A stretch of DNA of 64,000 nucleotides from Taxillus chinensis. Its lineage: Eukaryota; Streptophyta; Magnoliopsida; Santalales; Loranthaceae. The stretch's first letter is position 1; the number at the start of each line of letters is the position of its first letter. Below are positions 24,431 to 35,165 of the stretch, in pieces. The DNA lies in NCBI GenBank assembly GCA_023512835.1, contig CM042088.1:29165164-29229163 (forward strand), read 5' to 3'. A program made the position numbers and the translations under genes. The notes under the pieces were generated by a model. The model worked only from the letters and a program-made list of their open reading frames with translations, was not told the origin of the DNA and ran no database searches.

Positions 24431-26960
24431 ATTCCCACTCTTTCAGAATGTGAAAATTGGGATTTAGTGTAAAATCTCAGAAAAACACATAAGTTCGTAG
24501 TGGTAAATTTTTGGAAAGTGGGGTTAGACATCTCAGAAAAATCCCCAAAAATCAGATTATCTTATTTATGATATGGGAACCCAATGCCGGGACTTTTGAT
24601 TTCAAGAAAATAGCTGTTATGGGTACTTCCTTCATAAATCAAGGATTGAGGATTTACTTGTGAAGACTGGCTACAGTTCCAAAGGAAATGTTGAGAATGA
24701 CATGCCATACTAATGTTAGTATGTTGGTGTGCGGTATTGGGGCATGGACTCCGTGACTTTGTTTGGGTTCTCACCGTGATGCACCGATGGTGCTATGTGG
24801 TTGACGTGGCAGGCATATGCACCAATGGCAGGCCTGTGTGGCGACTGTGGCCGGGCATATTGCGCTGTGGACAGGCTAAGGCCTGAGTTGAGCCATTGAG
24901 CTCGTGAAGCTAGGGCTAAGTGCCCTGAGCTGGGATCCCATGGAGGATCGTGGACAAGTTATCCTGTGTGGGCAGGCTGAGTCCTGATGATTGTGCACAC
25001 TACACGGTGCAAGAGTACACTGAGCATATAGTATAGACTTATATATGTTGCATGATGTGGAGTTTTGGGGTCACCTACAGAGCTTGTCGCTCACCCTTAC
25101 TTGTTGTTTACCCCTTTTCAGGTGTGACCCGAGACTAGTGGAGGACTTTCTTCCAGGAGGACACCCACTACTCTGATGTATGATACAGTTATATTCTGTA
25201 GTGTTTTATGTGGTATCCCGGACATGGGTCCATGGACAGTTATATTTGCATACTGTATGATATGATGTCTGTATGACTGTTTGACTCATTGTATGCATGA
25301 TGATATATGGGAAAGTACAGGATTACCCTTGATGTATGACTGTACAGGGTTGCATATTTGAGACAGCACCCACGGTGTAGTCTCCATTGGTGCTAGTCAC
25401 CAACCCCTTGACCTATCGGGTGCGGGCAAGGGGAAGTCATGTACCCGGTTCCGAGTTCCCTGGAATTCGGGGGCGTGACAGTGTGTCTATGACTCTTCGA
25501 GGGAGTTCTCTTAGTCGTCAAGGGGGTATCCTTTGAGGGTGTGTCTTCGAGTCTTTGAGGGAGTTCTCCGAGTCTTCGAGGGAGGTTCTTCGAGGTAAAC
25601 CTTTGGGTCAGTGGCCTCATGTCACGCCCCAATTTCTTTCCACTTGGAATTGAGTAGTAACTGCCCATGCCCGCACCCGAAGGGACAAGGGGTTGGTGCA
25701 AGCACCTTAAAAGGACTTCTAGCACGGGTGCTGTCCCAAACCTGCACAATCAGGCTAACATGCCAAGGGGCATGCTCCTGCTCCCAAACCATGCACACAA
25801 ACACAAATTGAATAACAACATCTCATTTTATTTCATTTCAAAGACTAAATGTTTATTACAACCCAGTCGGGGAAAAACCCCTATGAAACCAGGTGTACTG
25901 TTACAAATAAAACCAAACCAAATTCCAGAACATAAAACCAAAGTACAACAAAGGAAATAGCATAAACTCCCAGCCCCAGGGGCCTAGCTCCTCAGCCTTC
26001 ACCTACCGCCTGCTAAACCCTGCAAAAGAACAGTTTATAGGAGGGGTGAGCAAACCACGGCTCGGTAGGGATCCGGTCTCCCCCAGACCCGTCCCGCTCT
26101 ACAACATGCATGATATGTGTATGCTTGTGCTCGTGTCATGCCTAAGGCTAAAGCAGAAACATCACCCAGGTAAGCACTCTTTACCTGAACCCGCACCGGA
26201 GGGCAGAGGACACCCCGCCACCACGGCGACATGACATACCATATCCAGGCGAATGTTGCATGGACACCAATGCAACATTTTCCACCCGAGTCAGATATGG
26301 TCAACCACCTCCTCGGGCGCCATACCTACCCTCAGGAATGGGTGTAGACTTAGCCCACCGTCGTGAGTGCTACACCGAGACTCAGGACCACGTCCTGGCC
26401 AAATCTCAAAGGGGTCCAGCTATTGTGCCTGGCCCATATCTCAACTCAGTCTCAAATAGATCAACGGAACAAGATAGCATTACATCTCAACATGTAAACT
26501 CAGACAAGGCATTTACACTTTATCTCAGAAGGACCAACATGGTCAGATACAAGCCACACACATCAGCCTCATAGGCTTAAAATCAAATACAAATCAAACA
26601 CAGTACACACCAGTCACACAGGTATATCATCAAACACTCATATACAAGGTCTCACAGGCATTATATTGAATACATGGCATGCAGGCCTCACAGACATTTT
26701 ATCAAACACATGGTGGGCATAAACAAACCCAGAAAATCCTCAAGCCAAATTTAACATCAGAATCAACAGAACATGCCACTGAAGGCCAACATCCATATAG
26801 GAGATCACACCTATATGGATTTATATATATATATATATAGGTGAATATCCTAGAACAGAGGGGAGTTAGGAAGAACATGAATCCCTACCTCAGACTTTTG
26901 TCCTAACCTCCACGCTAGACAGCTCCCAGCGACACGAACCACCACGGCAACTGCCCGGAG

Positions 26961-26963
<3 letters not shown>

Positions 26964-27008
<45 letters not shown>
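26964..27008. repeat. (TC)n microsatellite in LTR E
   Basis: About 22 uninterrupted TC units. On the LTR's own strand this is a GA tract, like the one in LTR C. Confidence 0.95.
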
Positions 27009-27011
<3 letters not shown>

Positions 27012-27089
27012 CTGGCAGCAGTTGCAGCAAAGAAGAACACAAGAACCCTAAACTCAAACTCAAGCCCTCATTATATAGACACTACCCAC

Positions 27090-27147
27090 ATCAAAACGAC
27101 GTAGTTTTGATTAAGTAAACCCAGGATCAAAACGACGTAGTTTTGAT
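27090..27147. repeat. Two copies of a near-palindrome in LTR E
   Basis: Identical 22-bp words with the core CAAAACGACGTAGTTTTG lie at 27090-27111 and 27126-27147. Each is almost its own reverse complement around an ACG/CGT centre. They lie upstream of the GA tract in the LTR's direction, where promoter elements would be expected. Binding-site function is inferred. Confidence 0.7.
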
Positions 27148-27585
27148 CACACAAGTTAGCACCTTTTCGCACCCATATAGGCCAAAATACTCAGAATTTC
27201 AACATGGTCCTTTGGAGAAAGATCATTAGAATGTCAAAACCAAGGGAACCATGCAAAAATATGGCTGCACGCCAATTTGCACGTGAATTCCCCAATTCAC
27301 GTGCAACTCCATATGCACTCCAAATGCTCTCAAACTTCACCCCTAGCCTCCTTGCATCATTTAGAAGACAACCACACTTGCACGTGAATTGGACCCATAT
27401 CACGTGCACCTCACATACACGTCCGTTTGGCCTGAAACTTCTGTGGTAGATAGAGGACATCATTCTAAGCATCTTTCCTTTTGCACGTGAATTCATTTGA
27501 GCCCATTCACTAGGTCAAAATCTAGAAAAACTCTACTCAGAAGGCAAAACTGTGACTAACTCAAGGTACGGGTCCTTACATCTCA

Positions 27586-27840
27586 GGTATTTGAGGGTGG
27601 TTCTCCGAGGCAAACCACCAAGTCAGTGTCTTCGGGTCTTCGAGGGAGGTTCTCCGAGGTAGACCTCCGGGTCAATGTCTTCGGGTCTTCGAGGGAGGTT
27701 CTTCGAGGTAGACCTTCGAGTCAGTGGCTTCGAGTCTTCAAGGGAGGTTCTTCGAGTATAATCTTCGGGTCAGTGGCTTCAGGTCTTCGAGGATGGTTCT
27801 TTGAAGTGGATCTTCGGGTCTAAACTTCGGGGTTTGTTTT
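27586..27840 (+). repeat. TCTTCGAGGGAGG tandem repeats in LTR C
   Basis: Five to six units of about 45-48 bases with the core TTCGAGGGAGGTTCTTCGAGG and a second part TTCGGGTCAGTG. They continue the array seen at 10230-10350 and 25490-25615 before the nested insertions are removed. Confidence 0.8.
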
Positions 27841-28441
27841 TCATGTGATTACTTCGTGGCTTGTGATGTAACTTGTTGTGTTGTGACTTGTTGTTTATTG
27901 TGCTTAATGCTTTGATTGTGGCAGCCTGTGTGGCGGTGATTGAGGTAGCTTGTGTGGCGATAAATGAGGTAGCCAGTGTGGTGGTGTATGAGATAGCCTG
28001 TGTGGCAGTGGTAATTCATGCAATTGATTTCTAATTGTGTACTGATTATGTATTGTGATCACGACATAGCGCATGCACACTCATAATGTAGGTACTAGGA
28101 GCATGAGATGGGTTAGGGAGACGGGATCTCTACTGAGCTGTGGTTGCTCATCCCTCTTACTGTGATTGTCTTTCTTTTCAAGTGGGACCTAAAGGCATTA
28201 GGTGGGACACCAAGGTGGACAGGTGGATTTTCTTATTGGCTGTATTTTTATTTTATGTTATTTCATGACATTGATGTAACTCAAAGTGGGGAATGATGTA
28301 AAAGATGTTAGGTTTTATGGATGTGATGTTTTATTTGTGTTGTTCTGTGGGTGGTTGTTAGCCCGACCCCTTGCTCCACCGAGTGGGTAAAGGGAGTCAC
28401 GAATTGGTTTCCTCGGGTTGAAAATTCGGGGCGTGACAATA

Positions 28442-28453
28442 TGGTATCAGAGC
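28442..28453 (+). other. Gypsy primer-binding site after LTR C
   Basis: TGGTATCAGAGC lies three bases after the end of LTR C. It shows that C was a 5' LTR followed by an internal region and not a solo LTR. Confidence 0.9.
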
Positions 28454-29590
28454 ATGGTCACTTAGGGTAGTGGGCGGATTTGGTTATCTTGAGTCTTTTG
28501 AAGGAGCCTAGAAGGACATGCCTGATCAACATGGTCCTCTTTGAGCCTCTAAGGTATACACAGGATAATTTAATCCAGGAGTAAGATGTTCATACATTGG
28601 CATTAGGGCACTAGTTGTATTTGTTGTTTATGTGTGATTGTGTGGATATCTATGATAAAGCTTTAAATGTGCATCCCTGATATTTTGTGATAACTTTCGT
28701 ATAAATGCAAGGGAAAGAACTTGTGGTATTGAGTTGTGTGCTTGTGGAATTGATGCTTGTGCAATGTGGTTTAATGTGGTTTGTTGGATCCCATTTTGTT
28801 TGGGTTGGATATACACATTCATTTTCCACTTTAAACTTCTTTTCTATTTGTTAATTAATTTGTACAGCTAAATAAAGAGATATGACCGTCGATTCGAAGG
28901 GTGTGTTTCGATAAAAAGACTTTTAAATGCCTAAGGGTCAGTCTGAGGTGATAAGGAATCAAATTTGAGGATCAACGCCTTCAACCACGCTCAAATCCGA
29001 GCTCAAATAAAGAAATTATAGTCAAAACCGTATTTGGACCGCTAACGATGATGAACTAGCGGCCAATATTCAAAATGACACTCCAGATCAGGTCACAAAC
29101 CTTATGCTCTTAATCCTCTCATCATTCTAAGAATATTGACGTATATATTGCATATGTTTACTCACATAGCTTATTTTCGAAAAATAAACTATTTTTTCAG
29201 TAATAAAGCGGTTTAGGGACGCACAGTACAGTCTTAAAACAACAATGAACTCATTTTCAAGAAACACAGATATGGGGTCGCTCGTTCTGACGTCTCGAGT
29301 CCAAAAATTATTTTTTCATATTTTATTAAAAATCAGATTGTTTTGCCAATCCCAAAAATCCAAAACATCAGTTAAAAAATACAAAATGAAACAATAAAAA
29401 AATTCTTCTTTTCTCTTCTCTTTTTCCCGACCACTTTAGATCACGTGTCAATCATTCATTAGTTGAGAAATTAAAAACAAAAAAACAAAAAAACAAAATA
29501 CAAGAAAAAATAATGAAAACCAAAACAAAAAAAAACACAGCCACACAAAATCACGTTCTTATCCTCTCCCTCACCAACTCTCTCATCATT
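28454..29590 (+). other. Internal remnant of element C, then unassigned AT-rich DNA
   Basis: No gag, protease or RT can be read after the primer site. The first about 400 bases may be the untranslated leader of element C. Beyond about 28860 I see nothing recognisable. The element is truncated or is a non-coding derivative. Confidence 0.5.
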
Positions 29591-29591
29591 T

Positions 29592-29597
<6 letters not shown>

Positions 29598-29648
<51 letters not shown>
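29598..29648. repeat. (TC)n microsatellite
   Basis: About 25 uninterrupted TC units. It produces long artificial Ser-Leu or Arg-Glu reading frames on the two strands. Confidence 0.95.
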
Positions 29649-29651
<3 letters not shown>

Positions 29652-30290
29652 GCTTTGTCTTCTTTGCTGTGTCTCCCCAACGGCAGCCGCATCCACCGGA
29701 GCTCCACAACGACGCCAACACCAGCCCATCACTCTAGCTCATCACTCACTTCTCCCTTCTCACCGAACCCAACCAATGCTCAAACCATGGTTCTTATCTC
29801 GCTCTCAAACCAAACCCATCCCCTGGTAACCCAAACTCATTTCCGATTCCAAGCCGCCAACCACCGGCCGCCTTCGCCTTCACCCTCCAAAATCAGCCAC
29901 CACCATTTCACCCTCCAACCATGCGATCCCAACCCTTGCACACCTCGGCCCTTGGATGGCGACCCTACGTCGATCCCAGATGACCACCGGCCTCCCCGAT
30001 GATGTCTCCAATCATGCCCATTGCCCCTCGCAGATGCACCGCTAACCGAAGCCTCCCTTGCCGTTGCTACCTCGCACCTACCCGCGGCACACCTCAATGG
30101 CTCGGCTCCCCAATGGCGAACGCAACTCCTCCCATCGCCTCTAGAGTTGCCGACCCTTGACAACGCGATTGTTGACCACAAGGTCTTCACCACTTGGCAT
30201 CTTCAGGCTCCATTGTCTACTAACCCTGAAGGGGTTTGGACAAAGACATTTTGGCCCGAAACATTGGAGTAAGGTGAAGCCTGCTGGATC
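29649..30290 (+). other. C-rich stretch with a low-complexity open frame (unassigned)
   Basis: The plus-strand frame 29655-30002 is very rich in Pro, Ser, Thr and His, and a second frame 30021-30272 is also open. Base composition is far richer in C than the surroundings. It could be the leader and gag start of a decayed Gypsy element, since integrase sequence follows at 30446, or a captured gene piece. No domain is recognised. Confidence 0.3.
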
Positions 30291-30445
30291 CATGTTGGAC
30301 GTGCTACCTCGCTAGACTGCTAGTTTTTTTTAGTTCTTACTGAACATTTTCCTTTTATCATGTGAAATGTGTAAATGTAGGATGAGTTCGAACTTAAACT
30401 TCGTCTAATGGGTTCAGACTTAAACTTCTCTATATAAGTTTCCAC

Positions 30446-30837
30446 TCACAAACAAATGGATAGATGGAGTATGTCAATGGGTTGCTAGAATTGTACTTGA
30501 GGCACTATGTGAGTGCCAACCATGCATAAGGATTGAGTAAAGTTGCTAGATATTGCTCAATTCTCATATAACTTGCAAAAAAATGAGTCGACAAACATGA
30601 GTACGTTCGAGCTTGCTACGGGACAACAACCAATGATGCCAACTTCCTTCACAAATTGCTATACGGGAAGGAATCCCGAAGCGTACAAGTTTGCTACGGG
30701 GTGGCATAAACAAACTGATCTAGCTAGAGCATACTTGCACAAGGCGGGAAAAAAGATGAAGAAGTGGGCACATCAACATGAATGACAAGTGGAGTTCCAG
30801 GAGGGAGACATGGTGATGCTCAAACTACTTCCGTGTA
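30446..30837 (+). pseudogene. Chromovirus (Ty3/Gypsy) integrase C-terminal fragment
   Basis: Reading across frames gives NGLLELYLRHYVSAN, then AQFSYNLQKNESTN, FELATGQQP, AYKFATGWHKQTDLARAYL and, after a stop at 30783, EFQEGDMVMLKLLP. These are the typical end of a plant chromovirus integrase. At least two stops and one frameshift are present. The coding sequence breaks where a MITE-like segment begins and resumes after it with chromodomain sequence. Confidence 0.8.
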
Positions 30838-31365
30838 AGGGTGCTCATCAGTCGGTTTGGGCAGGTTATAGAATTGCTTTAACCCACCCAAATCGGTTTA
30901 TTAAGTTTTCGGTTGGTCGATTTGTCAAGTTAAATCAGGTTAACAATTTTTCTACTCAATCCTAGCATTACCAATTTCTTACCTTAAATTCATTACATCA
31001 ACACAAACTAGAATACAGAATCTAATATCTAATCTCAACAAACCAAATCAAATAAATTGTTGTCATCAAAAATACCTTTGGATTAAAGCTAGGGAATCCG
31101 CAATCAATAGACTTCCACTTCTAATTCATAAAATCTTTATATTTCTTACCGTGTCAGAGAAAATCTTTCATCCAAAAGTATTCGGCAGTCGGCTTGGACG
31201 GGTTACACTATTTATCTAATCAATTTATTCGGTATTCGGTATTCGGTTGGGTTGAGAGGTTAGTCAACCCAGCCAAATAAACATCGGCCTATTCGGTTTT
31301 TGGTCAGTCGATTTATTGGGCTAAATCAATTTGTTGGTTTTTCTACTCAACCCTACTTCTACACC
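30838..31365. mobile_element. Probable hAT-like MITE interrupting the chromovirus fragment
   Basis: The segment begins near AAGGGTGCTCATCAG and ends near CTACTCAACCCT. The ends are imperfect inverted repeats and many TTCGGTT/AACCGA words lie just inside, a pattern common in plant hAT MITEs. Chromovirus coding sequence lies on both sides. A TACTTCCG / TACTTCTA pair could be the 8-bp target duplication, with two mismatches. Exact ends are uncertain. Confidence 0.45.
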
Positions 31366-31374
31366 AAACAAAAA

Positions 31375-31780
31375 CAATAAGATAGAAACACAACTATATA
31401 AGGGTTTGGTGCACAGATATGAAGGACGTGCAAGATAGAACTCCCAGCAAAAATGCAAGAACACCCGATGGTTCATGTAAGTACACTTAACCCTTTCATG
31501 CTAATGAAGAACCAAGTAGACAACAAGCGGTATGAGCCCCTACAACAATTGACAAAAGAGATGACAAAGAAGTAAAAGAGATATTTGCTCATAGAGTCAT
31601 GCCGAAAAGAGGCATAACTCCATGTTATATAAAGTACTAAGTCAAATGAAAGGATATAGCCAATGAAGAGGCAAGTTGGGAATGAGAAGATGACTTTTGA
31701 CAATTCCCTAAAGAGATTAAGGCATTTCATGCAACACTCGCATCAAGGGCATTGAGTGGAAGAGAATGTCACACTTAGAA
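31375..31780 (+). pseudogene. Chromovirus chromodomain remnant
   Basis: Across several frames and stops the pattern LVHRYEG, ELPAKMQEHPMVHVS and EVKEIFAHRVMPKRG can be read, then IKY-stop-VK-stop-KGYSQ. This is the integrase end plus chromodomain of plant chromoviruses. Four or more stops are present. It continues the fragment at 30446-30837 on the other side of the MITE-like insertion. Confidence 0.65.
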
Positions 31781-32567
31781 AATTTTGTAGCCTCTTATGT
31801 TTGTACAACTCCTAATGGAAGAAAACTTAGTTAGCGTCATTTTGTAAAATGTATCCCTATGTATGTCTCTTAATGGCAAAAACGAAATAGTACTAACATC
31901 TATATGTTGAACAAGACTCTATAGGATAATTTCAATACTTATAAGCTTTTATTCAATCATTACAAAAAAAAAACATATTTTTCACATTACTTCTGCGTGT
32001 GTTTATCATTATTTATGTGGTTGCTTTACAAGTTCTAGGATCGAAGGCAAACGAACGATCTAAATAGTAGACAACTACACTTAGCAATCTAAGATACAAT
32101 GAAAACTAGGTACCACACTTATTGACTTATCACCCCATGACAGTGCAGATCTCTGTCTACCAAATCAGCCCATTAAGGCCCATACTTTAAACGGACTTTA
32201 ATTTTAGTGGCCCGATTCACCCCAATCCGTAGGCCATCCTACTTGACCTGTAAATTGACGGCCTAAATTGACGGTAGGTGTAGCTTTGCTTTGGAGTATT
32301 ATTTGAATTATGAACGGTAAAATTAATGTTTTAAAATAAAATGTGCACACTTTCGCAGGCAAGATAATATGTTGATATTCTTGTTTCAAAACATTACACA
32401 ATTATACTGGTAAGAACGTTACACAATAGTAGCAGGAGGAGCCAGTCGAATCACAAGTTTTCATCGATTATTACATAAAAGTGAACGAACATAACATGTA
32501 CGGTCCTAAAAATTATGCATTTCCATAAAAGTGAAGAACCCTGAACTGCAAATTTCTTAAGACAATT
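31781..32567. other. Intergenic DNA 3' of the XLG gene
   Basis: No gene recognised. The part next to 32567 is the 3' flank of the XLG locus, and its AT-rich sequence may include the 3' untranslated region on the minus strand. Confidence 0.5.
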
Positions 32568-33123
32568 TCAATATTCAGTAGTGTAAAATGAATCATCCTC
32601 GTTAACAGTATACATGTTTTTATCTTTATCTTCACACCACCTGATAACTTCCCTCACATACAAAAAAGCTTGGTTTATCGTCGCACGCTCCCGGGCCCTG
32701 GTTGGCCACACGAACAACTTCTGGCTCCTTATAGAAGCATACAATTCCTTGAATTTCATTGCAATATAATAATAGGCATGATGCGCCAGCGACTGAGTAT
32801 TATGATGGGATTTCACTGTTTTGAAATCGTGAAACCACTCACAAACCGTCAATGGAACCCGGCCGACCTTGTCTTCGAAGGAATCGTATTTGTTAAGGAA
32901 AAGCACAAAGGGAATGCCCCTAAAACTAGGGAGCCTCACCAATCTCTCAAACAAGTCCCTGCCAAGGAGCATTTTGTTATGGACAGAGCCCGAACTATGG
33001 CCACACATCTCACCATAGTCACTCAAATCAACACAAAAGATAACCGCAGAGACATCTTCAAACATATCCATCCATTTACGCCCATCATATAATCCCTTGG
33101 AATTTATGCGGATCAGCTGGTAC
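32568..33123 (-). CDS. XLG: XLG exon 8 (C-terminus)
   Basis: From TTTCTCAG to the stop at 32568-32570. It reads YQLIRINSKGLYDGRKWMDM, then FEDVSAVIFCVDLSDYG, the guanine-specificity motif LNKYDSFE, SLAHHAYYYIAMKFKELYAS, LFVWPTRARERAT and the end DDSFYTTEY. The tail is a few residues shorter than in most XLGs. The start is in the phase demanded by exon 7. Confidence 0.9.
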
Positions 33124-33276
33124 CTGAGAAATACATGTCAAAAATAGTGTTAAAACCAAAGGATTTTGCCCCCATCATATGATGAGCATTTACGCCCATC
33201 ATATAATCCCTTGGAATTTTGGATGTTTCTAATCAGATATCAAGCGGCTTCTGCAGTGAAAGGCATTAAACATTAC
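33124..33276 (-). other. XLG intron 7 with a duplicated exon piece
   Basis: A block with the word CGCCCATCATATAATCCC occurs both in exon 8 (about 33069-33107) and again in this intron (about 33189-33221), in the same orientation. It looks like a local duplication of the 5' part of exon 8. Confidence 0.75.
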
Positions 33277-33446
33277 TTGCACTGGGAAAGCCGACTGTCA
33301 GAGTGTTCACAGTATGTCTCGGATGTGGAGCTCCAATCATCAAATGTGAATTCCATGAAAGAGAGGCCATTGCTCTGAGTAATTCCTTCAGCATACAGAA
33401 TGTCTTCCTCTGATGGTTCGTACTCATTGCCAGATATCTCAATAGC
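33277..33446 (-). CDS. XLG: XLG exon 7
   Basis: 170 nt between TTCCACAG and GTAATG. It contains [20 protein letters not shown] and [10 protein letters not shown], conserved in XLGs. It ends with two bases (AA) of a Lys codon completed by exon 8. Confidence 0.9.
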
Positions 33447-33760
33447 CTGTGGAACACTGACATGGTTATCTTTCAAAACAGCATCCAAAACATGGGAAAA
33501 TATAGTTTTTTGCAGGAGAACGAAGTTTGAAACAAAACATTTGTACAAACTACGAAGACGTGAGGGGCAACCAGTGCTGTTATACATGGCATGAAAATAG
33601 AAATATGATCTACGACATTTTTTTGAAGGGTAAATATTATTAATTAACGCAATACAGAAACATGATCTATAACTGTAATCATGGTAATATTTTACAACTA
33701 CATCAGTAATATTTAGGTTCGAAGCAGTACAAAGTGAAAGAACATGCAACTATGTCATAC

Positions 33761-34005
33761 CCGATCTAAAAAATATTTGGCAACATCAGGGAGAATTTGC
33801 AACTCCTCACTTCTCTTATAGGTTTCTTGAATTGCAGGATTTTTCCAGACCTCATCTAACACAGGAGCATACTCACGTGTTGCAGCAGGAAAGAAAGCAT
33901 CCAAGTCACCCATAGCCATTATGTCCAGCAACCAATCAGAAAAATGCTTCAGCCTTTGGTTGATTGAATAGATGCATCTGCTACTTTGATCAGCTCCTGT
34001 TTCAG
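33761..34005 (-). CDS. XLG: XLG exon 6
   Basis: 245 nt between GAATTCAG and GTATGA. It reads ETGADQSS, then [34 protein letters not shown] and [10 protein letters not shown], the helical-domain part of XLG. It starts in phase 1 and ends in phase 0. Confidence 0.9.
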
Positions 34006-34019
34006 CTGAATTCATTTTT

Positions 34020-34560
34020 ATAGTTAACCACTACTTGAGTTCATCCAGCCTACAAGCAAATCCGTGAAATGGAAATGAAAAATATTCCTTCTGAGTTGAC
34101 TTAAATACGCTACATAGAACTACAGGATAAACTAACAATGAAATGCAAAAACAGAACGTATATACATAGCGTGGCCAAATAAGAAATCAAAAATACGAGC
34201 AAGGAATATCAATGGGTACCATCAAATGAATCAGCCTTAAAACAAAAATATGAAAATTCAAAAAATCCCACCAATTTTATTCGTTAATTAATCAGTGCTA
34301 TAAGAAAATTGAATAAAAAATAGAGAATCAAAGTCAACAATAAAAGGATTACTCATATTAATAATTGCGGTTTACTTTTTTTGCACTCCCCTCATCTCTC
34401 AAGTTTTTTACATAAAATCCAAAGAGTGCGTTCAATTGAAATCCACATTTGTGCAAATAACATCAGGAGCAAATGCTGCAAGTCTAATTCTCTTCTTGAA
34501 ATCCCTAAATCACTAAACAAGAAGAATTCAAGAATACAAATAAAATTATGTAAAGCAACT
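34020..34560. other. XLG intron 5, 3' part
   Basis: AT-rich intron sequence; nothing recognised. Confidence 0.6.
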
Positions 34561-34564
34561 TTTT

Positions 34565-35165
34565 TTAAGTAAAGAAATATTGTATTAAAGATAATTAAAA
34601 AGTTCAAGCCAATTGGACAGAAAATTATCTTCCCAGATATAAAAAAATCTCATACAAATATTACAATTAAACTATAATAGGCCTAATACAAAGCCTAAAA
34701 TTAGACAAAGGAAAGTATTCACCTAAGCCAGACTATCCGTTTACTTTAACTTAGAAGTCCGAAAAATCTTAACATCATAATTAATTGAAGAGTCAAGCCT
34801 CTTAAGTTCCTGTACACCTTTAGATCTTGTGCTCGCGGACAACCAAGAAGGCATGGTAATAACCTTCCGGGCTTAATGTCTAGCTTTAATATCCCACAAC
34901 AAAGGTAGTGAGTTCAAATCTCTCGTAACTCACCCCCAATACCGTTCCAATGGCTTTGTGAGTTTGTAACCATTCCGGCTCCGACTACGCTTTTGGAGGA
35001 CAATCGGGAGACACTCATGAGAACAAGGCTTCTTCATAGAGAGCATCAACAAGCGAGCCAAGAAATTTTCCAGTAGGCTGAATCGACCACTCCAAATGAC
35101 TCCTCCCTGCATAACGCTACTATCGTGACTCACACAAAACGAGGATCAAGAGGGAAGAAGGAAAA
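34565..35165 (-). repeat. LINE-type 3' fragment in XLG intron 5
   Basis: This block aligns with 45590-46160 and 47680-47951 over words such as ATATCCCACAACAAA, CATAGAGAGCATCAAC and AGAAGTCCGAAAAA. On the minus strand it ends in an A-rich tail (TACTTAAAAAAAG), as expected of a non-LTR retroelement 3' end. It is degraded. Confidence 0.6.

Larger units (their letters stand above)
10358..25480 (+). mobile_element. Solo Gypsy LTR B, carrying Copia element K
   Basis: Starts TGTAAAGACTC at 10358 and ends GGGGGCGTGACA at 25480, flanked by an exact 5-bp duplication GTGTG (10353-10357 and 25481-25485). Without K and its duplicated ATTCC the length is about 2.4 kb. The two halves are 10358-11716 and 24431-25480. 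The 3' end contains the family signature with CCAACCCCTTGACC. No internal Gypsy region is present. Confidence 0.9.
25620..27580 (-). mobile_element. Solo Gypsy LTR E
   Basis: In plus-strand order it starts TGTCACGCCCC and ends GGGTCCTTACA, so the LTR reads TGTAAGGACCC to GGGGCGTGACA on the minus strand. The target duplication is CCTCA (25615-25619) against TCTCA (27581-27585), one mismatch. It interrupts the TCTTCGAGGGAGG repeats of LTR C, which continue on both sides. Length is 1961 bp with no internal region. It contains a (TC)n run and a pair of 22-bp near-palindromes. Confidence 0.9.
6894..28438 (+). mobile_element. Gypsy 5' LTR C, host of nested insertions D, B+K and E
   Basis: The LTR starts TGTAAAGATCC at 6894 and ends GGGGCGTGACA at 28438, and is followed by a Gypsy primer site. 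Removing D, B with K, E and one duplicate base set each leaves about 1.8 kb, a normal LTR length for this family. Its visible pieces are 6894-7555, 10184-10357, 25481-25619 and 27581-28438, and they join into one continuous LTR. The pieces at 10190-10352, 25486-25615 and 27586-27830 share one array of TCTTCGAGGGAGTTCTCCGAG-like units, which supports the reconstruction. Confidence 0.8.

Noticed and set aside
29471..29737. Arg-Glu or Ser-Leu repeat proteins on both strands
   Set aside because: They are translations of the (TC)n microsatellite.
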